The notes under the pieces are model-generated. The model saw only the letters and a list, made by a program, of their open reading frames with translations, was not told the DNA's origin and did no database searches. This document shows, one piece after another, positions 25,137-33,132 of a stretch of 64,000 nucleotides of DNA. The translations under genes and the position numbers were made by a program. This DNA comes from Deltaproteobacteria bacterium. Its GTDB lineage: Bacteria > Desulfobacterota_D > UBA1144 > Nemesobacterales > UBA2774. The stretch covers positions 372,001 to 436,000 of the forward strand of contig JAVKFU010000018.1 in NCBI GenBank assembly GCA_040223695.1, given 5' to 3'. The stretch's first letter is position 1. Each line of letters begins with the position of its first letter.

Positions 25137-25904
25137 ATGAAAAATATATTCTTAAGCTCAATTATGATTTTTGTACTCCTTCTTTCCTGTGGCGGCGGAA
25201 GTAAAAATAGCGAATTCGCCATGGACAAAGAAGAAGAATTCACTAATCAAAAGGCGCTCGCTGCCGCTTCATCATGGCGGGGAAATTTTCAGCAGGCTTT
25301 AAAGGAGATAAACGAAGCTGAGAAGATCAATGACAAGGACCCCGAGGTTTATGCCATTAAAGGTGCTATATTCTTCGGGCTTAGGGATTACGCGAAGGCG
25401 GAGCAGTTTTATAAACAGGCGATCGGGCTGAATCCGAACTATACGCCCGCCCACTTTAATCTTTGCGGCCTTTATCTCGAGCAAAACAATTTCGACGGCG
25501 TCATAGCCGAGTGCTCCGAGGTCGTAGCGGATCCGACCTATAAGGCCAGGGCGAACGCATACACTAATATCGGACTTGCTTACTTCAATAAAGGAGACAT
25601 GACGAGGGCAAGGGAAAATTACGATAAGGCTCTTGAGATCAATCCCGCGTTTGTCTATGCTCATAACGAGATCGGGAAGCTTTATATGGCCACGGGGAGG
25701 TACGGGGAGGCGATATTTGAGTTTCAGCAGGCTATTTCGGGGTATAATGCTTACGAGGAAGCCTACTACAATCTCGGACTTGCTTACCTGAAGACAGATG
25801 ATAATTACAATGCCTGCGAGTCTTTCAGGAAGGTCGTTGAAATCGCTCCCGCATCCGAATTCGGTGTGAATTCCAACCGTTACCTGAATTCCGTATGTCA
25901 GTGA
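25137..25904 (+). CDS. TPR-repeat lipoprotein
   Basis: 255 residues from ATG 25137. The frame extends upstream into pfkB, but only this start gives a lipoprotein signal 'KNIFLSSIMIFVLLLSCGGG', with Cys19 as the lipidation site. The rest is about six tetratricopeptide repeats, such as 'RDYAKAEQFYKQAIGLNPNY' and 'KGDMTRARENYDKALEINPA'. It is probably anchored in the periplasm, similar in plan to PilF-type pilotins, but no pilus genes are nearby. It follows pfkB by one base and is likely co-transcribed. Confidence 0.85.
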   Translation: MKNIFLSSIMIFVLLLSCGGGSKNSEFAMDKEEEFTNQKALAAASSWRGNFQQALKEINEAEKINDKDPEVYAIKGAIFFGLRDYAKAEQFYKQAIGLNPNYTPAHFNLCGLYLEQNNFDGVIAECSEVVADPTYKARANAYTNIGLAYFNKGDMTRARENYDKALEINPAFVYAHNEIGKLYMATGRYGEAIFEFQQAISGYNAYEEAYYNLGLAYLKTDDNYNACESFRKVVEIAPASEFGVNSNRYLNSVCQ

Positions 25905-25976
25905 AGGGCCGAGATTTAGAGCGGTCTTGGTCGGGATTTTTCTCTCGACGTCTCATGCCCGAGCGCATTTAGAAAT

Positions 25977-27440
25977 TTACTCTCCGCTGTTTTTTATCCT
26001 TTCCGCCAGAGAAGATGTGGAAATGCCGTCGATAAGGGGAATAATTTTGACCTCGCCTCCACGGTTCTCGATAAACTCTTTGCCGACTACTTCTTCGGGC
26101 GAGTAATCGCCGCCTTTTACGATTACGTCGGGCTTGAGCTCTTTTATGATCTCAAGCGGGGTATCCTCTTCGAATACGGCCAGAAAATCCACGCAGTCAA
26201 TAGCGGTAAGCAGATTCGCCCTGTCGGTCTCGGATATGTAAGGACGGCCTTCGCCTTTGAGCCTTTTTACGGAATCATCACTGTTAATAGCTACGACAAG
26301 CGAGTCCCCGAGCTTCCGCGCCTCTCTCAATAGCTTGAGATGACCTGTGTGAAAGAGATCGAAGCAGCCGTTCGTGAATATAACTTTTTTCCCTTTCGCT
26401 CTAAGGCCGGAGAGAACTCCGGAAAGCTCTTTGCGCTTGTATATTTTCGACCTTTCCTTCTCGGCTTCCTTCAGGAAATGCGCCGTAAGATCGCTCACAG
26501 AGATGCTTGCCGCCCCTATGCGGCTTACGACTATTCCGGCCGCTGCGTTTGCTATGCCGGCGGACTCTTCGAGCAGGTACGATGAGATGAAGGAGAGGGT
26601 GAAAACGCTTACGACCGTATCGCCGGCCCCGGTGACGTCGAATACCTCGACAGCCTGCGAGGGGATTGTTCCGGCGTCGCCCTTTTTGGAGAAATAACTT
26701 ATGCCTTCTTTCCCTCTCGTTACCAGCACGAAATCCGCCTCGGTAATCCGTATGAGCGTATTAGCTGCCTCCTTGAGCGACTCCTCGTCAACAATTTTAA
26801 CACCGGAGGCGGCCCCGGCTTCTTTCTCGTTGGGAGTGATTGCGCTTGCGCCTGAGTATTTGGTGAAATTATCTCCTTTGGGATCGACAGTTATAAAAAT
26901 ACCGGCTTCCTTCGCGAGCTTCATCGTTTTGGAAGCGACATTCTCGGTCACCACCCCTTTTGCGTAATCTGAAATTATTATCGCTTTGGGTTTAAAATTG
27001 TTCACGGAGCTTTTTATTGCGTCTATAAGCGTTTTTTCCACACTCATAGATACCGATGTGTTCGTTTCCTTGTCGATACGCGCGATTTGCTGGTTTCCGG
27101 CGATAAGTCTTGTTTTGCTCGTAGTGGGTTTTGTTTTATCCCGAACGATTCCGCCGGTTCTGATCCCGTTATGCGCCAGCGCCTCAATGAGCTCTTTGCC
27201 CTCTCTATCTTTACCCACAGTGCCGACGAGCTCGACTGAAGCGCCCAGGGTCCTCAAATTGAGGGCCACATTCCCTGCGCCTCCCGGGGTCTCGATCTCC
27301 TCCCTGACTTTTAAAACCGGGACCGGCCCTTCGGGAGATATCCTCTCCACTCCGCCCAGCACGTAACGGTCAAGCATGATATCCCCAACGACCAGGATTT
27401 TCTGATTTTTAAAACGATTTAATATTTCGTCAACACGCAT
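25977..27440 (-). CDS. hldE: Bifunctional heptose-7-phosphate kinase / heptose-1-phosphate adenylyltransferase
   Basis: 487 residues. It makes ADP-heptose for the LPS inner core. The N-terminal ribokinase-type domain (about 1-320) has 'ETPGGAGNVALNLRTLGA' and 'VFDVTGAGDTVVSVF' near residues 266-280. The C-terminal nucleotidyltransferase domain (about 345-487) has 'VIFTNGCFDLFHTGHLKLL' with the HxGH motif, and 'VKGGDYSPEEVVG'. Both active sites are intact. It implies an LPS-bearing outer membrane. It is divergent from the CpsB-like gene, with two palindromes in between. Confidence 0.95.
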   Translation of the reverse strand: MRVDEILNRFKNQKILVVGDIMLDRYVLGGVERISPEGPVPVLKVREEIETPGGAGNVALNLRTLGASVELVGTVGKDREGKELIEALAHNGIRTGGIVRDKTKPTTSKTRLIAGNQQIARIDKETNTSVSMSVEKTLIDAIKSSVNNFKPKAIIISDYAKGVVTENVASKTMKLAKEAGIFITVDPKGDNFTKYSGASAITPNEKEAGAASGVKIVDEESLKEAANTLIRITEADFVLVTRGKEGISYFSKKGDAGTIPSQAVEVFDVTGAGDTVVSVFTLSFISSYLLEESAGIANAAAGIVVSRIGAASISVSDLTAHFLKEAEKERSKIYKRKELSGVLSGLRAKGKKVIFTNGCFDLFHTGHLKLLREARKLGDSLVVAINSDDSVKRLKGEGRPYISETDRANLLTAIDCVDFLAVFEEDTPLEIIKELKPDVIVKGGDYSPEEVVGKEFIENRGGEVKIIPLIDGISTSSLAERIKNSGE

Positions 27441-27563
27441 TATATTTACCTTTAAATGCGCAGGCTAATTGAACCGGGCGAGACGGCTCTCCTTTGATAT
27501 TGGCAACGTGGTGTTTTTGCAATGTGCCTCCAAATACAAGCAACCCAGGAGCGTCCCGGTCTC

Positions 27564-27577
27564 TGTGTGATCACACA
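27564..27577. promoter_or_regulatory. Perfect 14-bp palindrome (CRP/FNR-like operator candidate)
   Basis: TGTGTGATCACACA is self-complementary over 14 bp and sits in the divergent hldE/CpsB-like intergenic region. It resembles the TGTGA...TCACA half-sites of CRP-family regulators, but with a shorter centre than the classical N6 spacing. Confidence 0.4.
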
Positions 27578-27578
27578 A

Positions 27579-27590
27579 CAATTATAATTG
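27579..27590. promoter_or_regulatory. Second perfect palindrome next to the first
   Basis: CAATTATAATTG is self-complementary over 12 bp and lies one base after the 14-bp palindrome. Two adjacent perfect palindromes in a divergent promoter region suggest an operator pair. Confidence 0.35.
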
Positions 27591-27618
27591 AATTAAGATT
27601 TTGTGTAAATTAAAGCGG

Positions 27619-27646
27619 TTTACGGCACCGGATAGTTATATATAAT
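27619..27646 (+). promoter_or_regulatory. Candidate promoter for the CpsB-like gene (short leader)
   Basis: TTTACG (27619-27624) and a perfect TATAAT (27641-27646) are 16 bases apart. Transcription would begin around 27652-27654, at or just before the ATG at 27654. No ribosome site precedes that ATG, which fits a leaderless transcript. Confidence 0.4.
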
Positions 27647-27653
27647 TAATGCG

Positions 27654-28379
27654 ATGATTGATATACACTGCCACCTTCTTCCCAACATCGATGACGGTCC
27701 CAAGAGCTGGGACGAGAGTCTGGAAATGGTTAGAATCGCTTCGGGGGACGGTATTACCGGGGCGGTTACAACTCCCCACTGGATACAGGGTACTAACTGG
27801 CAGCCGAGCGCCGATACTGTGAGGATACTGGTTGAGGAGATGAATGCCCGGATTGGGGAGCTCGGCATGGATTTCAGGGTGTATCCGGGAATGGAGATAG
27901 GAATTATCGCCGATCTTGCGAGAGTTGTGTCTTCTGGGGAGGTGCTGCCGCTCGCGGAGGGAGACTTCGTTCTGATAGAGATTCCCTTTTATTCCCTTCC
28001 GCTCGGAATAGAGGAGGTGATTTTCGGCCTCGAATCGATGGGTAAAAAAACGGTGCTCGCACACCCCGAGAGAAACAGGGAATTCCAGGCGACGCCAAAG
28101 AGGATAATCGAGCTTGTTAATTTAGGCCCTATGGTGCAGGTGACCGCCGGGAGTCTGTGCGGGAATTTCGGCGATTCTGCCAGGAGGTGCGCCATAGAGT
28201 TCGCCAATCTGGGCGCGGTTCATTTCGTGTCCTCAGACGCCCATTCCGTAAAACACAGGAGCCCTGTAGTGTCAAGGGGTCTTGCGGTTCTGGAGAAGGA
28301 GATAGGAGCCGAGAAAACTACTGAGATAATTACTAATAGCTACAAGGTCATAAACGGAAACCGGGCGGCAGATAAATAA
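27654..28379 (+). CDS. CpsB/CapC-type protein-tyrosine phosphatase (PHP domain)
   Basis: 241 residues with the metal-binding PHP motifs of the YwqE/CpsB phosphatases: 'MIDIHCHLLPNIDDGP' at the N-terminus, 'TTPHW' near residue 40, 'LAHPERNREF' near 135, and 'VSSDAHSVKHRSP' near 193. These Mn-dependent enzymes dephosphorylate BY-kinases that control capsule or exopolysaccharide export. No BY-kinase or polysaccharide cluster is in the window; only hldE is adjacent, divergently. The start lacks a ribosome site (see the promoter entry). Confidence 0.88.
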   Translation: MIDIHCHLLPNIDDGPKSWDESLEMVRIASGDGITGAVTTPHWIQGTNWQPSADTVRILVEEMNARIGELGMDFRVYPGMEIGIIADLARVVSSGEVLPLAEGDFVLIEIPFYSLPLGIEEVIFGLESMGKKTVLAHPERNREFQATPKRIIELVNLGPMVQVTAGSLCGNFGDSARRCAIEFANLGAVHFVSSDAHSVKHRSPVVSRGLAVLEKEIGAEKTTEIITNSYKVINGNRAADK

Positions 28380-28406
28380 CGTTTGCTCAGTTCTATCCCG
28401 ATATTG

Positions 28407-28685
28407 TTATTTCGAATACTGCAGATATTTCAGCCTGAGATTGTATAGTATGTCATCGAGAAGTTTGTCTTCGTCTTCGTCCAGGTTGCCCACTGTCTTC
28501 TCTTTTAAAATCTCGAGTATCTCAATAGTGTGTTTGGCGGCGGGGATATTGACGCTTCTCTCCCTTGACTGAGGATCGGGGATCTCTCCCAAATGGATCA
28601 GGGATGAGGCGTTTAGCGAAAGGATAAAGGCCGAGAAATCCATAGTGAATGCTCCCGACCCTTTGGGTTTCTGTTCGTCGCTCAT
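28407..28685 (-). CDS. DUF1844 domain protein
   Basis: 92 residues with the DUF1844 pattern 'DFSAFILSLNASSLIHLGEI' in the first half and 'LDDILYNLRLKYL' at the end. There is no transmembrane segment. The function is unknown in the family. It sits downstream of the DnaJ-like gene (93 bp gap) on the same strand, apparently as the last gene of the Hsp20 block, which hints at a role with chaperones but proves nothing. Confidence 0.8.
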   Translation of the reverse strand: MSDEQKPKGSGAFTMDFSAFILSLNASSLIHLGEIPDPQSRERSVNIPAAKHTIEILEILKEKTVGNLDEDEDKLLDDILYNLRLKYLQYSK

Positions 28686-28778
28686 TTTTCTTCTCCTCCA
28701 TGATTTAATAATTCCAATCGTTTACTTACGGTTGCCGGTCGCGGTCACCGGGATGTATTGAAGCGTTAGCTTCCGAAC

Positions 28779-29768
28779 TCAGCCCATATATCTGCTGAAT
28801 TTCGCCCTCGGGTTGTATGGATGCGATTTAGCCAGGTCTTCGTATCTTTTACGATCGCTTTCGTTTATCTTGTCGGGCATTACAATCTTAACTTCCACGT
28901 ACTGGTCTCCCCGCGCTTTGGTTTTCAGGTTAGGAACGCCCTTGCCCTTGAGTCTGAGTTTTGTGCCGTTCTGCACGCCTGCCGGTATTGTAATTTCGGC
29001 GCGTCCGTCAACCGTGGGGATTTCTATGTTCTTGCCCAAAGCGGCTTCATAGAAAGTAACGGGGACTTCCAGGTGGATATCATCTCCCTTTCTCCTGAAT
29101 ATGGGGTGGGGCTTTACCTTTATTCTGAGATATAGGTCCCCCCCCTTGGCTCCGCTTCCGGCCTCGCCCTTTCCCTGAACCCTGATACGCGATCCGGTAT
29201 CGACCCCCGCCGGTATCTTGACCGAAAGTTTTTCCGTATCGATATTATTTCTTCTCTGCCTGCTGATGGATATGTCCCTGACGCCACCCCTGATCGCGGT
29301 GTTGAAGTCTATCTCTATCTCGGACTCGAGATCCCTGCCGCGAGAAGTCCTTTCAGCGGCGTAATTGAGTATGTCACGGAACGCGTCTCCCCTGCTTTTG
29401 CCGGCTCTCCCTTCGCTCGCAAATCCGAAAATATCCTTGAAAATATCTTCAAACCCCGGGAAGTCATTGGCGCTATAGCTGTACTCGAATCCTCCCTGCT
29501 CCGCGCCCGCGCGTCTCCATGTGGTTCTTCCGCCGGGCCTGAACTCCGCGCTCCCGAACATGTCGTAGGTCTTCCTTTTCTCTTCGTTGGACAGAACCTC
29601 GTGCGCTTCCTGCACCTCTTTGAATTTTTCCTCGGCCTCCTTGTTGTCCGGATTGAGGTCAGGATGGTATTTACGAGCAAGGCTGCGGTAAGCCTTTTTT
29701 ATCTCATCTTTTGTGGCGTTCTTGGAGATGCCGAGGATCTTGTAATAGTCTTTTGTGGTAGTCGCCAT
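28779..29768 (-). CDS. DnaJ-type co-chaperone without zinc finger (CbpA class)
   Basis: 329 residues. The J domain at the N-terminus has '[20 protein letters not shown]' and the invariant HPD in '[12 protein letters not shown]'. A Gly/Phe-poor linker follows, then two substrate-binding beta domains ('[20 protein letters not shown]', '[19 protein letters not shown]'). The four CxxCxGxG zinc repeats of true DnaJ are absent, which places it with CbpA. It would stimulate DnaK. The Hsp20 gene lies 68 bp upstream on the same strand, so the two are probably co-expressed in stress. Confidence 0.93.
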   Translation of the reverse strand: MATTTKDYYKILGISKNATKDEIKKAYRSLARKYHPDLNPDNKEAEEKFKEVQEAHEVLSNEEKRKTYDMFGSAEFRPGGRTTWRRAGAEQGGFEYSYSANDFPGFEDIFKDIFGFASEGRAGKSRGDAFRDILNYAAERTSRGRDLESEIEIDFNTAIRGGVRDISISRQRRNNIDTEKLSVKIPAGVDTGSRIRVQGKGEAGSGAKGGDLYLRIKVKPHPIFRRKGDDIHLEVPVTFYEAALGKNIEIPTVDGRAEITIPAGVQNGTKLRLKGKGVPNLKTKARGDQYVEVKIVMPDKINESDRKRYEDLAKSHPYNPRAKFSRYMG

Positions 29769-29836
29769 TTATTCTTGTAAAAGGGCTATTCCGCCCTGAT
29801 CTTTACTGACGTGTTCAGGACAGAATAGCCAGAATA

Positions 29837-30289
29837 TTATTTTACGTCAATTGTTATCTGCCTTGGTTTAGCCTCTTCTTTCTTGGGAATGCTGAGCTCA
29901 AGCGTCCCGTTCTTAAAGGTAGCTTTAATTTTCTCCGAGTCAATATTGTTCGGGAGCGAGAAGCTGCGGATGAATTTCCCGTAAGACCTCTCTATTCTGA
30001 TGTAACTCTCCTTCGGGGCTTTCTCCTCGAACTTCTTTTCACCCTTTATTGTGAGAGTGCTGTCTTTGAGGTCGATCTCTATATCTTCCTTCTTTACGCC
30101 CGGCAGATCAGCAGTGACCATGAAACCGTCATCGGTTTCGTGAATATCGACGGCGGGGGCCCAAGCCCCTCTCATAAGTTCCTCATCCCCTTCGGACGAT
30201 GCTCTCATAGTATCGTCAAAGAGCCTGTTGATACGCTCCTGAAGGGAACCGAAATCTCTCGAAGGATCGAAAGTTCTTAAATTTCTCAT
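29837..30289 (-). CDS. Small heat-shock protein, Hsp20/alpha-crystallin family
   Basis: 150 residues. The alpha-crystallin domain occupies about residues 45-140: 'AVDIHETDDGFMVTADLPGV', 'IEIDLKDSTLTIKGEKK' and the 'FKNGTLELSIPK' strand, followed by a C-terminal I-x-I-like tail 'QITID'. It is an ATP-independent holdase that keeps unfolded proteins soluble. GGAGGGAG is just upstream of the ATG, and a sigma-70-like promoter lies about 40 bases further up. First gene of the hsp20-cbpA-DUF1844 block. Confidence 0.94.
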   Translation of the reverse strand: MRNLRTFDPSRDFGSLQERINRLFDDTMRASSEGDEELMRGAWAPAVDIHETDDGFMVTADLPGVKKEDIEIDLKDSTLTIKGEKKFEEKAPKESYIRIERSYGKFIRSFSLPNNIDSEKIKATFKNGTLELSIPKKEEAKPRQITIDVK

Positions 30290-30325
30290 TTTAACTCCCT
30301 CCTTGATGTATTGGTTTATGTTTTT

Positions 30326-30353
30326 AAAATAATCATCGGATGGATTGAGTCAA
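30326..30353 (-). promoter_or_regulatory. Candidate sigma-70 promoter for hsp20
   Basis: On the minus strand, TTGACT (30353-30348) and TATTTT (30331-30326) are 16 bases apart, 37 bases upstream of the hsp20 start. No CIRCE element or sigma-32 -10 (CCCCAT) is seen. Confidence 0.35.
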
Positions 30354-30394
30354 GACATGGCTTGAGGGGTTTTAAGCCGTGTAAGAGCCCCAGG

Positions 30395-31456
30395 TTACTG
30401 GGGATTTTCTATTGATTCGAGCACGATGTCGGCAAGGTCCAGAAACGCCTTTCCGGCTTTGCTCTCAGGGTGGGATTCGACTATCGGAACGCCCGAGTCC
30501 CCGCCTTTTCTTATCCGGGGGTCGATGGGTATCTCTCCCAGGAACGGGACTTCGAATTTCTCGGCCATTCTCCTCCCGCCTCCTCTGCCGAATATGTCGA
30601 TGGGCTCTCCCCCTTCGGGGGATTCGAGGTAACTCATATTCTCAACGATGCCGAGTATCGGGACGTTTAGCTTTCTGAACATCTGTATGCCCCTTTTTAC
30701 GTCTATAAGCGCTACTTCCTGGGGCGTAGTAACAATAAGGCCCCCGCTCAGGGGCGCCGTCTGAACGAGCGAAAGCTGGGCGTCTCCGGTGCCGGGGGGG
30801 AGGTCTATAACAAGATAGTCTGTTTCCTTCCACTCCACGTCCTCGATAAACTGTTTTATAGCTCCGTGCACCATGGGGCCGCGCCAGATTACGGTTTCGT
30901 CCTCGTTGACGAGAAACCCTATGGACATGAGCTCGAGTCCGTATTTCTTGAGGGGAATGATTTTATTTTCCTCGGTTGCGTGAGGGCGGTCTTTTATGCC
31001 CAGCATAGTGGGAGTGCTCGGTCCCCATATGTCCGCGTCCATCAGGCCGACCTTATCTCGCTTCCTGGCCATCGCGACTGCCAGATTAACGGCCACGGTT
31101 GATTTTCCCACCCCTCCTTTGCCGCTCGCAACGGCTATGTAGTACTTGATATCGGGAAGCTTCGGAGAAGGGGCGGCCTTGGCCTGTCCCTGTCCCGCAG
31201 CGGCTTTCGGCTGTCTCGCGGATATACGCACGTCCACGTTATCGACGCCCGGGGTCTCCAGTATGCTGTTCCTTACCGAATCGCTTATTTCGGATTCAAG
31301 TTTTTTGTCGGGTTTGGGAAGAATCAGCGAAACCTGAACGTTGTTACCTTCAATTTTTATGTCTTTTACTATGCCGAATGATACTATATCTCTTGTGAAT
31401 CCGGGGTACTTTACATTCTTGAGCACGTTCCGGATACCGTCAGGGTTAAGCTCCAT
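30395..31456 (-). CDS. mrp: Mrp/ApbC-type P-loop ATPase (Fe-S cluster carrier family), CxxC absent
   Basis: 353 residues. An N-terminal MIP18 (DUF59) domain is followed by the deviant Walker A 'VASGKGGVGKSTVAVNLAVA' near residue 113 and 'VIDLPPGTGDAQLSLVQ'. Mrp/ApbC carries and transfers Fe-S clusters. In characterised ApbC the segment after 'VENMSY' holds a CxxC that binds the cluster; here it reads 'VENMSYLESPEGGEPIDIFG' with no cysteines. Cluster handling may therefore differ. The separate MIP18 gene lies 20 bp upstream on the same strand, so the two are co-transcribed. Confidence 0.92.
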   Translation of the reverse strand: MELNPDGIRNVLKNVKYPGFTRDIVSFGIVKDIKIEGNNVQVSLILPKPDKKLESEISDSVRNSILETPGVDNVDVRISARQPKAAAGQGQAKAAPSPKLPDIKYYIAVASGKGGVGKSTVAVNLAVAMARKRDKVGLMDADIWGPSTPTMLGIKDRPHATEENKIIPLKKYGLELMSIGFLVNEDETVIWRGPMVHGAIKQFIEDVEWKETDYLVIDLPPGTGDAQLSLVQTAPLSGGLIVTTPQEVALIDVKRGIQMFRKLNVPILGIVENMSYLESPEGGEPIDIFGRGGGRRMAEKFEVPFLGEIPIDPRIRKGGDSGVPIVESHPESKAGKAFLDLADIVLESIENPQ

Positions 31457-31476
31457 GTTGTATCAGGTCTCCTTAT

Positions 31477-31887
31477 CTAGGTGATGCCCAGCTTCTCTTT
31501 GGCTTCATCGGAAATCATATCCGGGTTCCATGGCGGATCCCAGACTACTTCCACGAGGACGTTGTTCGCGCCTATGTCCCTTACCGCCGTTTCCGCCTGG
31601 TTCGCGATCATCGCTCCCATCCCGCATCCCGGCGTGGTAAGCGACATTTTGATGTTGACGTTATTACCCGAAGAAATTTTCACATCATAAATAAGCCCGA
31701 GGTCAACAATGCTGACCGGTATCTCCGGATCGTAAACCGTCTTAAGCGCCTCGTAGATGTTCTCTTCAGTGAGCTGAACATTCTTGTGTTCTTTATCGGA
31801 TTTGTCGAATTTCTTGAATGAAACGTTTTTATCGCCTGTACCTTCAGGCGCATCCTTTTTTATAGTGATTATCTTTTTCATACCCAT
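31477..31887 (-). CDS. MIP18/DUF59 family Fe-S assembly factor (SufT/PaaD-like)
   Basis: 136 residues. The C-terminal ~95 residues form the MIP18 domain with 'VYDPEIPVSIVDLGLIYDV' and the conserved cysteine in 'LTTPGCGMGAMIANQ', followed by 'VWDPPWNPDMISDEA'. The first ~35 residues are a charged tail. Such proteins help mature Fe-S proteins. GGGAG precedes the ATG at 31887 by 9 bases; the in-frame ATG two codons on is an alternative. It is directly upstream of the Mrp gene, itself a MIP18-ATPase fusion. Confidence 0.9.
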   Translation of the reverse strand: MGMKKIITIKKDAPEGTGDKNVSFKKFDKSDKEHKNVQLTEENIYEALKTVYDPEIPVSIVDLGLIYDVKISSGNNVNIKMSLTTPGCGMGAMIANQAETAVRDIGANNVLVEVVWDPPWNPDMISDEAKEKLGIT

Positions 31888-32240
31888 AATTTATCGCTCC
31901 CTGTTTTTATTAAGCACCCGTACATACGAATTGGCACTGGTTAATTATTTATTATACCGAATGAGGAGAGCCGACGGTAATCGCCGGAGATTTTCCCCGG
32001 TCTCTCTCTTGCGTGAACCGGCCATCAATTTAACACCCGTGCCTATGAGATGTCAAACCCTTCGGCATTCGGGCCGTCTTTTCGTCTGTTACTTACATTC
32101 AGCACAATTAAACGTCAGCCCGCCTTTTTTAGCTAGATATTGAACGCTATAGACTGATAAAAAATATTAATTGATAATAAGTCCTATTTAGAATAATGTT
32201 GCATTTACAAGGGTCTTACCTGGTGGTATCATATTTATAT
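31888..32240. other. Divergent intergenic region, no supported gene
   Basis: About 350 bp between the MIP18 gene and the Fur-family gene. The frames that cross it have no ribosome site and no family resemblance. An A/T-rich stretch around 32160-32195 could hold a Fur/PerR operator, but I could not align it convincingly to a known box. TTACAA and TATCAT 16 bases apart just before 32241 could form a promoter with almost no leader. Confidence 0.4.
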
Positions 32241-32672
32241 ATGAATGAGAGCGCCTTAAAGCTGGAAAAATTCCTTTCGAAGTCAAGAGAAAAGGGACTC
32301 AAGCTTACTCCCCAGAGGATGGTTATATTCAATATCCTCGCGGAGTCGAACCGCCATATGACCGTGGACGAGATATATACGAAGGCCAAGGTTCAGTACC
32401 CCATGCTCTCGCCCGCTACCGTTTACAGGAATATGGAGCAGATGGTTGACGCGGGCTTGCTTACGCATCTGGACCTGGGCGGGGCTTCGGTGAAGTACGA
32501 CACTAACCTCGACGAACACCATCACTTCGTCTGTAATGAGTGCGGCAAGGTCGTTGATCTCTATCTGAAAGACTTCAACTATGACATCGACAACGACAAA
32601 TCCCCCCTCGGTAATATGAGAGTCGATTCAACACAGTTGTACCTGCACGGCGTATGCGGGGAGTGTGGGTGA
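32241..32672 (+). CDS. Fur/PerR family metalloregulator
   Basis: 143 residues from ATG 32241; an in-frame ATG at 32196 would add 15 hydrophobic residues unlike the family. The N-terminal winged helix has 'KLTPQRMVIFNILAESNRHM' and recognition helix 'LSPATVYRNMEQMVDAGLL'. Metal sites: 'DEHHHFVCNECGKVVDL' with one CxxC, and a C-terminal 'GVCGECG' CxxC for structural zinc. The residue before the HHH cluster fits either Fur or PerR. It probably senses iron or peroxide. Divergent from the Fe-S assembly genes, which is a plausible regulatory link. Confidence 0.92.
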   Translation: MNESALKLEKFLSKSREKGLKLTPQRMVIFNILAESNRHMTVDEIYTKAKVQYPMLSPATVYRNMEQMVDAGLLTHLDLGGASVKYDTNLDEHHHFVCNECGKVVDLYLKDFNYDIDNDKSPLGNMRVDSTQLYLHGVCGECG

Positions 32673-32769
32673 GCTGAGTTAGAAGTCAACGTGGGCTCAC
32701 TCTTTAGAAAATCTGCAAAATAATATATTCTGAGATAGTATGTTATCAGAGAACATACAGGAGCTTAGT

Positions 32770-32961
32770 ATGCCACAAAGTTCAAACAAGGTTACTTTTA
32801 CAACAGTGATAGATAAGCAAAAACGCCTCGAGCATGAAGTTGGACTTCTCGAGTGGCAGCTCGCCCATATTGAGAAAGGGGTGGAAGCCGCCCGCCGGGG
32901 AGATATTGCAACGGAATCCGAAGTCGAAGAGTTTGTTGGTAAATACGGCAGGTTTTCATAA
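32770..32961 (+). CDS. Small antitoxin-like protein, no toxin partner seen
   Basis: 63 residues from ATG 32770, chosen because AGGAG at 32759-32763 lies 6 bases before it; an upstream in-frame ATG (32740) has no ribosome site. The second half, 'AHIEKGVEAARRGDIATESE' followed by 'VEEFVGKYG', resembles the C-terminal tail of Phd/RHH-like antitoxins. No plausible toxin frame follows before nuoM at 33133. It could be a solitary antitoxin or an unrelated small regulator. I do not recognise a named family. Confidence 0.55.
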   Translation: MPQSSNKVTFTTVIDKQKRLEHEVGLLEWQLAHIEKGVEAARRGDIATESEVEEFVGKYGRFS

Positions 32962-33132
32962 AATCGGTATGGACGTATGTCCGCAATCTGTAAAGGCGGA
33001 GCACGGAGTCTTTGAGCCACGCGGATAATTCTCCATACGTGGTCTTTCATTCTTGAAACATCCTATCCCTCAAGTATATTTAGTCCCGTTATTTTTGACT
33101 TCTACACTTTCTATCTGAGGAATCAATCTTAA

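Noticed and set aside
31930-31955. TGGCACTGG upstream of the Fur-family gene as a sigma-54 promoter
   Set aside because: No -12 element at the correct distance.
32834-33028. Frame overlapping the small antitoxin-like gene as a possible toxin
   Set aside because: Its overlap is out of frame with the real gene and no toxin family features are visible.
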